A stretch of 64,000 nt of DNA from Rhodotorula mucilaginosa (taxonomy: Eukaryota; Basidiomycota; Microbotryomycetes; Sporidiobolales; Sporidiobolaceae): the NCBI GenBank assembly GCA_034406715.1, contig CP137869.1, forward strand, positions 62,001 to 126,000, written 5' to 3'. Below the pieces are notes generated by a model. The model did not search any database. It saw nothing but the letters and a program-made list of their open reading frames with translations, and was not told where the DNA came from. The first letter of the stretch is position 1, and every line of letters starts with the position of its first letter. The position numbers and the translations under genes were made by a program. Positions 20,612 to 31,880 of the stretch are shown in pieces.

Positions 20612-23600
20612 TTAGCGCTGCAGTTGGGGCGGAGGTGGTTGCTGGTACGGGTGGCTCATCACGGGCGGACGATCGGATCGCGGGGCGCTGTTCCCCTCCG
20701 ATGCCCCTCTTCGACTCGTCTCGTCCGCGCCGTTGCCGGGAGCTGCCGGTGCTCCGAACTGATGAGGCGAAGCTGTTCGGGACGGAGCCAGCGCGGCGAG
20801 GTGCGGCGGCAGTCCTGGCGGGGTTGGTGCACCGCGCGGGTCGCGCTCAGGGGATCGGAACCTTGACGGGGTCACGGACGTCGAGAGCGGGCGACCCGAT
20901 CCAGTCAGGTGAGGTGCGGACCATGCCTCTGGAGAGGTTTGATCTCGTCAGTCCAGTCGCAGCGGCCGAGCCAAAAAGTCGAGCTCTTGACGCACCCTGA
21001 AGGCCTGGTCGCCGCTGCGCGCCAGTCTGCCCACGCGAGACTCGCAAATGACCTGCCGCACCATTCGAGCGGATATGGCTTTCCGCTCGCAAGAGGATCT
21101 CCTTGGAGGTGAGCTGGGCCGGATTGGAAAGGAGTTCCTGGTCGTTCAAGATGGAAAGGCATTCGACCGGAACCTGCAGATGCAACGAGTCAATGATCGC
21201 TTGAAACGGACAAAGCAATGAGACTCGGCACGCACCTCCCAGTACTCGTCCTGGCGCTCGAGCAACTCGTGCACGACCCGTGCCGCCGAGAAGCTCTCGT
21301 CTCGGACGGGGTCTTTGCCCTTGGCGTACAGGATGTTCGGACTGATGACGGTGGCGAGATTCTGCAAGTCCATCTTGGACCCGGTCTCCTCGTCGACGTG
21401 CGAAAAGGACGCGACCCATTTGAGGAAGACGAAAAGAACCTCCATCGTATCGCGGTGCGCTTTCGGCATGAGGCAGCAGATGTAGTGGCGGATGCGGTTC
21501 CGTTCGACAGTGTTTTCGATGCCTGCAGATTATGGTATTTGTAGATGAGCTTGACTGCGCGCGGAATGTTGTCACAAAAAATCGGAAACGCACGCTGAGC
21601 AGCGATCCAGAGATGGAAGAGCTTGAAGCACATGAGCGGGTCGGGCAAGTCTCGGAGGAACTTCTTGAGCAGCGCCGCAAGCTGCACCGGGTTGTCGTCG
21701 CAGAGATTGACGGATCCGGCGTCACGGTCAAGAGCCTCGGTGAGCTCCTTCAGCCGGCGGATGTTGCCGTTCTTGCGGAAGATGCCCTCGACCGACATGT
21801 CTGCGATAAGGGATCCCGGGTCAGCTTCCTTCCGTTGACTGAGAAATGACGGACTCGCAACTCACCCATCTGCTTCATGGCCGAGATGACGTCGTCGACA
21901 AAGCTTGGGATGCGGAGCGATCCGGCTCCTGCCCCGTGCATCGAATCGGCACCGTTACGCTCGACCAGCACCTCGAGAGGTATCCCGAAGACACCTATGC
22001 ACGGGTTTGTAATCAGCGACAAGATCCGTCAACCTTCAAAAGCAAGCCCAGCTCACCTTTCTTCGGTACCTTCTTTTTGTCCCCGCCGCTCGGCTTGAAC
22101 AGCTTGCCCCAGAAGGTGTTCTTCCGCGCATCGATAATGTCGAGGAGCTCGTCGAGCGTGACGATGTCCCGCAGCGGGCTCGTGTCGCTCGATAGCAGGA
22201 CGGCCGCGACGTGTTTGACGATGAAGCTCTCAAGAGCCGACAACTCGGAGAGTAACCGCGATCCGACCGAAACTCCGCTCATATTCGGCGTCAACGGATA
22301 GCTGACGGGTCCGCCCTTATGCGCGGACCCGCCAGGTGCCGGGCGCAGGTAGCCATCCGGCGCCGCGGCGCGTTTCTGCTCAGCTTCGAGCGCCTTTGGC
22401 AGGTCGGCGAGCGTGAGGCCGTCCTCGTCCCGCGTGGGTTCGCGCTGACCGCCTAAGCCGTCGGGTTCCGGCTGGTTCCCGGGCATCCCGGGATCGTCGA
22501 CGATGCGGACAGCAGTCGTTCTTCGATCCATCGATGGTCGCTTCGGCGAAGACGCGGGAGACAATTGCTGATGCGACGTGCTCAACGGATTGCTCGCTCC
22601 CGCGCCGAGAGTCGGTGTTGCCATCGGCGTGACACCTGCTGACGGTGTCGGGGTCGCTTGGGACGAAGGCGGCACAACCTCTCGGACCTGGTTCCGTGGA
22701 ATGGGCATGCCGCTCACCGGATCGATCACCGGCTGATCTTTCCGTGACGGAACCGGAGGCTTGGTCTGGAAGAGTTGGAAGGTCGGATCCGTCGCGTCGC
22801 TCGTTGCCGTCCGGCCCGAAGGCGACTGGACGACGGTCGAGCGCTTCGGGACGTGTGCTGCCGTGTTCGACAGTTTTCGGTCCAGCTGGACCGACTTCAT
22901 CCGTTTGATGTCGTTCGAATCGCGGTAGATGTCGCTCAGTCCGCGCGACTCGTCATCCTCGGCAGCTTAGAACGGAAAGACGCTGCGTCAGCATTCGGCG
23001 ATGCGAAAAGTGATCAGGGAACCTGGCGACGTACGCAGAGACACCGGGACGACGCCGCGTTGCTTCAGACGACCGAAAAGCTTGTTGAGAGCGACGCAGA
23101 GCAAGAAGGCGTACTGCTCCAAGCGCGTCACGTACTCGAAGCCGTCGAGGCTCGTTCCGTTCGTCGACTCGGGAGCGCAAGATCGGCAGTAGGTCTTTCG
23201 CCGGCCACTGTCGGGGTCCTCTTCGGCCCAGACAAAGTCGGCGAGGGCTACTTCGTCCGGAGAAGGGTCCCGCGACGCGAGCTTCTGACAGGTCGCGCAC
23301 CGCAGGCACGGCATGTGCCACCGGATCGACGTGCCGAGTCGCGCGCATTCCTCCTCAACGGTGAGGCGGCAGCCTTCGCACAAGTCGGTCGTCGCCTCGC
23401 CTTGCCCGATCAGGGTCCCGACAGCGCGCGCGAGCGACTTGTAACCGTACGCAGGCCGCCCGTGGCCGTCGGCGGAACCATCTTCCGACGTCGACTGCGC
23501 CGCCGACTGCCCCGAGTTTTGCCGACTTGGCGGATCGGAATGAGCCGTGCCATTACGCGCGAGCGCAAGGACAGTCGTCGAGATCTTGTTGGCTTCCGGA

Positions 23601-26534
23601 TCGCGCGCGAGGCGGTCCAGACGGCCGAGAAAGACGTTGATCGCCTGTCGGTCGTCGTACTCGCGCTCGAGCTTGAGACTCCCCGTTAAGGCGATGCGGA
23701 TCAAGATCTTGAGGTAATGAGCGAGGCCGGTCACGAGCGACAAGAGGTCCTGGGTGATGGACATTTTGCGCGCGCCCGTCTCGTGCGTGTGCGAGAGGAG
23801 CATGAAGAAATTGACGATCTTTTTGCACAGCATGCGGGCTTCGCGCACATGTTGCATCTCTGCAGAGGGGGGCGTGTGTCAGCGTCAAACCCTCCCCGTC
23901 GTCGGAGCATGTGTCCACGGACCTTTTGCTCCGGCATTCCGGAACGCCTCGTTGAGGTCGTCGATCGCGGCGAACAGTGTCTCGACGTGCAGGACAAACT
24001 TCTCAGCCATGCCGACGCCCTCCATGTAGTGACCGCTGCTGACATGCCGCAGCATCTCCGAGATGCACGCGGCCGAACTCTCCTCGAACGCGGACAGGAT
24101 CGTCCAGATCCGGTACACCTGCTCTTCCATCCGTTTCTGCCGCGACTTGAGCGACGATGGCGTCTCCTTGCTTTCGATGGCGAGGTAGTCTGGCGGTGCG
24201 GTCGAGGGCGCGGGGGCGGGACCCTCGGTGGAGCCCTCGGGGCCGGAAGTGGACGCCGTGGGCGTAAGCGGTTCGACGGATTTCGGAGTCGGAGCCAGCT
24301 TGATATTCCAGAACTGTCCAGCGAAGTCACGATGGATCAGTATGTCTCGACGGCAAGCAAGGAAGAAAGGACCCACCTTGTGAATCATGTAACATTCGGG
24401 GTGCCAGTGCTCGTCTATCGAGTTGCGGTTGATCTCGACAAACTGCTTGAGGATGGCCGTCCTGCAGCCGGTACACTTGACGGCGAACCGGGTCGAGTAG
24501 TGAAAGTGGCAATAGACGTTGCCGGCGTGCTCGTAGTACGAGTCTTGCGGGCCAAAGACGGTCGGACAGACCGAGCAGGTGAAGTGCTCGACATGGAACT
24601 TCATGTCTGCATTCGCGCACGCACAGAGGCGAGATGGTCAGCGCACTCTGACTCAAAAAAGGAAGAGTGAAAAGTGACCGCTGAGAAAGGAGGAAATTGA
24701 AGTCGGCGTGCTTACCGAGCGCGGTGATGTAGCTCCCTCGGAGCGCCTGTCCACACTTGTTGCACAGCAAGTTGAGTCGGCGGAAATAGTCCGTCTCGCA
24801 CAGCGGGACTTGTCGACCCGACCCGTCCGGCGCGTCGATCGGGAAGAACTTTGCCGCGACGACCTTGTTGCAGTCCTGTACAGGTGTCGTCAAGTCGAGA
24901 GAGACGAGACGAAGGAGACGATGAGCATCCACCACGAGACTTTGCGCGTTCAGTCGAGTGAAATCTCGATTGAGGAAATGCTGTGAACCACGCACCATGC
25001 ACCGGAAGCAGTCGAGGTGATAGACGGTCCCAAGCGCGCGGACAAACTGGCCCGTCATGGGCAAGTCACACTTGGCGCACGTCGCCGGTGACGACGCGCT
25101 CGGCGGACCACCGTTCGTCGTCCTGCCTCCTGCCCCTGCACCTGCACCTGCTCCTGCTGCGTCCTCCCCCCTCCTCTCCTTTTCCCGTCTCCGCGACCGA
25201 TCCCGCTCCCGATCCCTCTCTCGCTCCCTCTCTCGCTCCCTCTCTTTCTTGCCCCCTTCACCCCGCTGATCTCGACCCCGATCCGCCCCCTCTCCCTCTC
25301 GAAGCTCGCCACTCGCGGCCGAATTGCCCCGAGATCGGCTCCCTCCTCCTCCTCCGCCGCCGCTGCTCATGGCCGAGTGTCCACCCTCCGACGACGTCGT
25401 CGTCGTCGCCCCGCCGCCTGGCGAGCGGGCATAGGGCGACGAAGGAGGTAGCCGCGAAAAGCTCGCCGTGATGGGGGAACGACCGGCCGGTGCGGCGCCT
25501 GCCGCGTAGTGGGTCGAGATCGAGTGCGAATGCGAATGCGAATGGGAGTGCGAAGAGAGGGTCGAGGTGGATTGCGAAGCTGGAAGAGAGTACGAGTGCG
25601 AAGGCGAACCGCCGCCGTTCCCTCCTCGATAGGTTTGGTTCTGCATCGACGGCGAGAGGATATGGGTCGGTGTGCGAGGTCCACCGCCGCCGAACGAGAC
25701 GGGGTCTGCGGTGGGGATGTGTAGTGGAGGCGGTCTGCGTCCGCCGAGCAGAGACGAGCGCGAATCGTTGGCGCTAGCGCCGCTGCTGTACATCCCTGCC
25801 GACGCAGGTCCTCCTCCTCCTCCACCTCCTCCTCCGGATACCATATGCGTATTGATAGTCGGTACGACAGGCTGCATCGTCCTTCCGCCTCCCGGTCCTG
25901 CGCCTCTCCCCGCAAGACCAGCCTCTTCGCGATCGCCGTAGCCGGAAGTCGAAGCGACGGGAGGAGGCGGAGGAGGAGGGATCGGCGGCGCGTACGAGTC
26001 GGCACTGTTGTACCGTACGGGTACGCCGCGCTGTGATGAGGGCAATCGCGGTGGGGGTGGTGGTAGTGATAATACCCCGTCGGAGGCGCTGCTGCTCCCT
26101 CTCCGTGATCGAGGAAGCGGGTGCCGGTTCGGCGACGACCGCCGCGATCCGCTACCTGAACCGCCTGCGAGAGCGCCACCACCACCTCCCGCCGAAGACG
26201 ACGAGAACGATCCCGTTCCGCCTCCTGGCTGCCTGTGGTGGTTGTTGCTGAGAACCGGAGGAGCGGGTCTCGCCTGCTCGCCGTCGTCGCCGCGGCGGTC
26301 CTGGCGAGCGGCTGCTACGTGCGGACCTGGGTGTTGGCGATAGGAGTGGTCTGAAGAGTGTCGACTCGAAGCTGAAGTCGATAAGAGCGCGGCGGTCGAC
26401 CCGTCTGCGAGAGGGTCGTACCGAGTTGGAGACGACGACAGGAGCAGCGGTACCGGCTGCGAGGACGACGACGACGAGGTCGTCGGTTGTTGTTGTTGAG
26501 CAAAGTCGTACTGACCATCTACGCGGTCCACCAT
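20612..26534 (-). CDS. LRG1: LIM-domain RhoGAP, Lrg1 family
   Basis: Lrg1 proteins are GTPase-activating proteins for Rho1, controlling cell-wall glucan synthesis and polarity. The first about 500 residues (from ATG 26532-26534) are low complexity: Gln, Ser and Gly runs, polyproline (PPIPPPPPPP), a Ser-His repeat (near 25520-25560) and an Arg-Glu/Arg-Asp block (near 25190-25260). LIM 1 begins CAKCDLPMTGQFVRALG (about 25070). LIM 2 begins LCNKCGQALRGSYITALG (about 24740). LIM 3 begins CTGCRTAILKQFVEINR (about 24450). A further LIM-like zinc module, CEGCRLTVEEECARLG...CLRCATCQ...CRSC, lies at about 23170-23390. The RhoGAP domain (about 21150-22000) has the arginine finger in EGIFRKNGNIRRLKEL and the conserved LLKKFLRDLPDPLM. 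The order matches Lrg1. Confidence 0.9.
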
Positions 26535-27177
26535 AGCGTCGATGCTGGCCTGGGCGGAGTGGTTGCAGGGAACGAGGAGCGTGGGTCGACGACGCTGGTG
26601 GTCCCGTACAGCTGGCTCCCGCGGGCTCGGCGACCGAGCAGCGGACTAGGAATTGCCGTCGCTCCACTCTCGCGCACCTGTCCTGGCTCCCGAGTCGACG
26701 TGAAAAGCGCGAGACCGTAGCGTGGTCTGTCTCGAGGTGGTCGTGGGAGAAGTGCTCTCCTCCTCCTCTCCTCGCCTCGCTGAGCCGAGCTGGACTGGCT
26801 AGGACGGGGGTTCCGCGTCACCTTGGGCGCTGCTCGCTGCTGCGCGTACGCGTCCAGCGGCGTCGATGGGCGCGAGTTTGGCAGCCGGGGCCGAGACGAG
26901 AACGAGATGGGGCTTGCAAACACAGGGGGAAAGCTCGTCTCTCTCTCTCTTTCTACACTGGGACAGGGTGCAAGGCGGGGGTGTACTCCTTTCATCTTCT
27001 GAGTCGGCGAATGCTGCCTCTCTTGGACACCAGTACAGCGAGAGCGGTCAGAGAGCTATATCTCCGCGGCGAGCGCGGTGCGCAGCAGCGTTCCGCGTCC
27101 CGGAAAGATCTTCTCATCCGAGTCCCTTCGTCTACACGCAGGATAGAGGCCTCGGAGGTGTCGAGTTATCAAGAAGG
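26535..27177. promoter_or_regulatory. Divergent intergenic region LRG1 / ALG5
   Basis: 643 bp between divergent starts. CT-rich blocks and short runs are present, including ctctctctctctttc near 26940. Open frames cross it but none shows a domain or a good splice pattern; upstream non-coding or extra N-terminal exons of either gene cannot be excluded. Confidence 0.35.
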
Positions 27178-28602
27178 ATGCTTCCGTCGACCGCCCAGCT
27201 CGGGGCAGCGATCGCGGCACTCATCGTCATCCTCATCTTCGTGAGCCTCCCTCGTCTGTTGCTGCACACGCACACCTAAGACTGACACACAGATCGGACG
27301 GACCCTTTTTGCAAGCTCTATGCTCTCCTCGTTCACTTCTCTCCGACCGAGCCGATCCAGCACCCTTCCGAGGCGACTTATGTGACCGCAGCGGCGCCGT
27401 CCGATCCGCAATCACTGCCCCACCTCGTCAACGACTACAAAGACCAGGACTCCAAGGACCGCCCGACCGTCGAACTGACCGTCGTCGTCCCCGCGTACAA
27501 CGAGTCGAACCGCATCGAGTCCATGCTCCGAAGCGCAGTCGAGTTTCTCGAAACTCGTCCACTTCTGGCCCACGAGGCAAAGGAGGACCACCATCACTCG
27601 CCTACTCTGCCCGCGCCGGGATCCTACGAGATCTTGATCGTCGACGATGGGAGCAAAGACCAGACGAGCGAAAAGGCGCTCGAGATTGCGGGACAACTCG
27701 CGAACGAGATTGGCAACAAGAGGGGTCAGATCAAGGTCTGCCGGCTGGTCCGGAACCGCGGAAAGGGAGGCGCAACAAAGCATGTACGTTCCTTGTTTTC
27801 GTGCCCTTCTACTCTGCGAAAGAGAGGGTTGCGCTTCCTTCTCTTCTGGAGAGTGCGAAGTCGCTCGCTGCTGAGCTGCGGTGCGTTTGGGCTGTACAGG
27901 GCGTCCTGCACGCTTCGGGATCTCGGATTCTCTTTGTCGACGCCGACGGCGCAACCCGCTTCGAAGACCTCGCCCTCCTCGAAGACGAATTGGGCGCCGT
28001 GACGGTCACTCAGGCAGCACGCTCAAACCGCGCCGAAGGAACGCACGGCCTTGTGGTCGGTTCGAGGGCTCACCTCGTCTCGACCGAAGCGGTCGTCAAG
28101 GTACGTGCTTACCGAAAAGATCGCCCCCAGCCCCCGGCAAGCTTGGTACTGATTGATGGATGGCGACTGCTCGAACTCTCAGCGTTCCGCGCTCCGAAAC
28201 CTCCTCATGCGCGGCCTCCACCTCTACCTCTCGCTCCTCGGCCTCTCCTCAATCCGCGACACCCAATGCGGCTTCAAGCTCCAAACGCGCACCACCGCCC
28301 GACTCCTCTACCCGTCACTGCACTCGCCCGGTTGGATCTTTGACTGCGAACTCCTCCTCCTCGCGCAGAGGTGCGGCGTCCCGTTGCGCGAAGTCGGAGT
28401 CCGGTGGAAGGAAGTGCCCGGGAGTAAACTCGACGTCGTTACGGACTCGATCAGGATGGCGAGGGACCTGTTGGTCATCCGCGCAAACTACCTTGTCGGG
28501 AGGTGGGAAACTCCGGCGAGGGTCGAAGCGGGGGTGCCGCTGGCCGGGAACGGGGTCAAGGTCGCGGCAACAGAAGAGAGCGAGTCGAAAAAGAAGCGAT
28601 GA
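27178..28602 (+). CDS. ALG5: Dolichyl-phosphate beta-glucosyltransferase Alg5
   Basis: Transfers glucose from UDP-glucose to dolichyl phosphate at the ER membrane, supplying Dol-P-Glc for N-glycan assembly. Exons 27178-27240, 27316-27783, 27900-28100 and 28183-28602 close to 383 residues. An N-terminal signal anchor (AAIAALIVILIFLYALLVHF) spans the first splice, which supports the acceptor at 27315. The GT2 domain follows: ELTVVVPAYNESNRIESML, then YEILIVDDGSKDQTSEKALE, LVRNRGKGGATKHGVLHASG, and ILFVDADGATRFEDL with the metal-binding DAD. Near the end IRDTQCGFKLQTRTTARLL and PGWIFDCELLLLAQR are diagnostic for Alg5/DPM-like enzymes. The terminal SESKKKR resembles a lysine-rich ER-type tail. 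Confidence 0.93.
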
Positions 28603-28768
28603 GGGCACATACGAGACACTTTCGCTCTTTTCCCAAGTACATACAGACAGAATATTTCGCATACCCTGCAACCCATATCATAGACCAAGCTTGCCTCGCC
28701 CCGTTGAGAGAAACAGTGATACTGAATGGTTGCAGGTGCAGTTGCAAAACGACGAGTTGGCCAAATCA

Positions 28769-31518
28769 TCAGCAGCGAATGTACAAGGCGGCCAGCAGCG
28801 GGAAACCCGACATGAGGCCGATCCAGAAAAAGAGCTGCGGCGGGATCGCCCCGCGCGGGTGGTGAGGAGAGTGTCGCGTGTCAGTCCACAATGGGCGAGG
28901 GGTCAAGAGGGGCGAGGCGGTGGAAACTTACATTTCCGAGCGCTGGGTACTGGCGGAAGATCCTCGCGCGCCCGAGCATGATGAGCGGCAGTTGGGCCAT
29001 CTGCGCGCGCCGAAGGCCAATAAAGCGTTAGCAAGGGGGGAAAGGGATACACCGATCCAAATCACGGAGGACAATCAAATCAACTTGCCTGCATCAGGAA
29101 CAGGTACAGCCGAACTTTTTTCGTGACGACCAGCATCACCAGTTCGTGCACCGCGGCGCTCAGCAGGAACGTGATGAACGCGGCCGAGAACTTTGATAAC
29201 CGGTACGTCGAGATGGTCGTCGCGTACACGTGTCGGAGCAGGAAAGTGTGCACAGGGCGGTTCCATTTGCGCGAGAACTGCACACGCGGAGGGGGGATCA
29301 GCCGTGGAGAAGCTTTGTCAATACAAACCACGAAACGCACTTCATCAAACGAGGTCGAGTTCCACCAGTCCGAGTAAAAGGCGCGGTCGGAGAAGCGAGT
29401 CATCTGGTTCGTCACCGGCGAAAGTTCAGCGTCCGGTCTCGGCGTCCACCATCGCTCGCCCGTGAGCCCTATCTAATCACACCACCTTATATGCGCATCG
29501 ACAGGAGCCTCGACTCACCTCGGCAAAGAGGTTGAGAATGGCTTCGAAAATGATAAAGAAGATGAGGAGGTAGCAGACGCAGAACGGCAGGGCGAGGTCG
29601 AGCACCGAGGCGAAAAAGGTCTGATCGGAGCGGGGCATGTTGGGCAGGATAAAGTGCTCGACGATCAAGACCAGCAGGGTGAAGGTGCCGAACGTCGCGA
29701 GAGTCTTCTCGAGCACGTAGAGCGGACGGATCCTGGGTATGGTGTGATCACGTCAGCAGGTGGGTAAAAGCTCCTGCTTTTGTCGGGACACGAGCGAGCT
29801 GGACTCACGTCTTTGTACGCGGATACTCGAGCTCGTACACCAGTGTGGGGACGAGCAGATAGTCGAGGAAATTAAGGAAGGTCACGTTCTGCGGGAACGA
29901 GATGTTTTCCTTGCCTCCGCTCGACAGCGCATCCTTGGCGTCGCAAATGGCCATCGCGAGGTGCGCGATCCGCTCTCGAGGATGCCACGTCAGCGTCTCG
30001 ACGCCCTCGTGCGGTTCCTCCTCCGGATTCGGTTTCGAGAGCGCCACCGCCGCCGCCTTGTGCTTGAGCGGCGAGTTGGACCGTCGGCGTCCGCTAACCC
30101 GTCTCTGTCGCAAAGCTGTCGCGTGTACGTGCTCTTCTTCTGTAGACAGTTGCGTCGAAGACGTCGAAGCCGGGTTGGCGGGCGGTGCGAGCAAGTCGGG
30201 TCGGATCGAGGTAGGGGATGGCTCGTCATCGAGCGCGCTGGTCTCCCGACAGGCCTTTTCCCATGCCTCTCGAGCTGCAACCTCCGCAGCTCTGCGCCCA
30301 CCGGACTCGGCCTCGAGGATCCTCTCCAGCTCCTTTTCGTCTTTCCGCATTTGCCGCGCTCGTTCCGCCCTGTCGCGAAGCTTGTTAGCCCGATCCTGCT
30401 CAAACGAAGCAGACGGAATGGCTCACAGTTCGCCGTTGAGACTGCAATAACTGTGCACTTTCATGAGCATGGTAAGGGCGTGCAGCGTGAGAAATCCGCT
30501 CTGCACCCATGGCCATTCACTGGGAAAAAGGAGGCGAAATCATCAGGACAACTGCCGCTACCGATCGCAAAAGAGGCGTGCTGACACTGACCGATGGAAA
30601 GTCCAGCGGATGGCAATAAACAGGTACGCTGTTTGGGCGATGTGCTGGAAAATCAGGCCAGTCCAGTAATAACGGACCCAACCTCGAGCAATAACCTGTC
30701 GAGACGTTTCGTTTAGAGCACTTCTCCCAGATATGCTGCATGAATAAACACTCACCTTGGCGAACGGAACACATAGAGCAGTCGTGCCGACGAGGACCGC
30801 GTCGCTGAGCGCGAGAGCCCACGCATCTTCGCTGATGAGCTCTGCGAATTGCCACCGGTACAGCCCGCCCCGCTCTATCCAGCGCCCGTAGATTGTTCGG
30901 AAGCCCCCGACGAATAGAACTGTGATCGCGTGTGTGAGTTTTGCGCACCGGGTCAAGCGCCAGCTTCCCTTTCAACTCACGAATCCAGAAGAGGGTATAC
31001 AACCCTCTGAACGGGTCTTGTGCCGACGCGACATTGTTCCGGTCAAAGTGGGAGAAGCGCGGTGTGAAGATCGTTCGGCCGGAGCGCCTAGTCTTTTCGT
31101 CCTTCAGCGACCGAGCAGGTATAGGCCGTAGTTCACCCGTTCGCTTGTCGTAGGCGATCGCGACGACTTCGTCCGAGTCGGCGACGGTCCTACGGGGGTT
31201 CCGCATCGTCAGCTCACTCTTTGTACTCATGCACAGCGCCATGCACCTTCCTGTGCTCGCTCTGGATGGCATCGTCCCCCCCACCTCGTTCCGAACGGAT
31301 GGAGTCTTGGGAGAAGAAGGGTTCGAGATCCCGACTCACGGTTCGGGCGAGGACGTGCTCGCGCCGCTACTATTTGTATCGTTATGGTGCTGCGACAGGC
31401 GCAAGCTCGTCGGGTCGCTCGCCTCCGGTTGTCGAGGCAACAATGGCGAGTCGAGCGGGTGCTGCAGCGCGTCGTCGAGGAGACTCGCCGGACCTGGCGG
31501 GAGCTCGGAACCATTCAT
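28769..31518 (-). CDS. ARE2: Sterol/diacylglycerol O-acyltransferase of the MBOAT family (Are1/2, DGAT1-like)
   Basis: ER membrane enzyme that makes steryl esters or triacylglycerol for lipid droplets; substrate choice cannot be read from sequence. The start MNGSELPPGPASLLDD (ATG 31516-31518) is joined by an intron to a second exon beginning ASTGRCMALCMSTKSE. Multiple TM helices follow (for example the segments around WALALSDAVLVGTTALCVPF and GTFTLLVLIVEHFILP). Key motifs are FYSDWWNSTSFDE, then SRKWNRPVHTFLLRHVY, and the catalytic-His segment TFLLSAAVHELVMLVV. The last exon begins LFFWIGLMSGFPLL after a clean gtaagt...gccgcag intron. A long charged cytosolic loop (about 29920-30340) is rich in Glu and Arg. 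It converges tail-to-tail with ALG5, with 166 bp between the stops. Confidence 0.88.
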
Positions 31519-31880
31519 GGCTAGCTCCTTCTCCCTCTGCAACGCTATCCAGCTGATGTGCCGTTGACAGGAAGTGACGAGGGAATTTTGACGGCATCAT
31601 TCCCGCTCTGATCGGTAAAGTCCGGTTAACCCCAGACGTATACAGGCCGCAAAGTCTGCAAAGGGAGGGCGTAGCTACACAGCTGTACACACTCTCTACT
31701 TTCCTTCAAGCAAGTCAGGAAATGATTCCAGGCAAGGAAGATTTTCAACTCGAGGATTCCATTGCGATTTGCGCGGGTTGGCACAGGGGTCCTGAAGAGG
31801 GAAGAGGCGCAAACGAGCTATGGGTATCTGGGTGTGTACAGGGAAAGGGGAAGCGGAAAGTGCGGTGACACGGGAGCTCT
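31519..31880. other. Intergenic region ARE / SKT5
   Basis: 362 bp between two minus-strand genes: the upstream region of the acyltransferase and the 3' end of the Sel1-repeat gene. Nothing recognisable beyond that. Confidence 0.4.
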
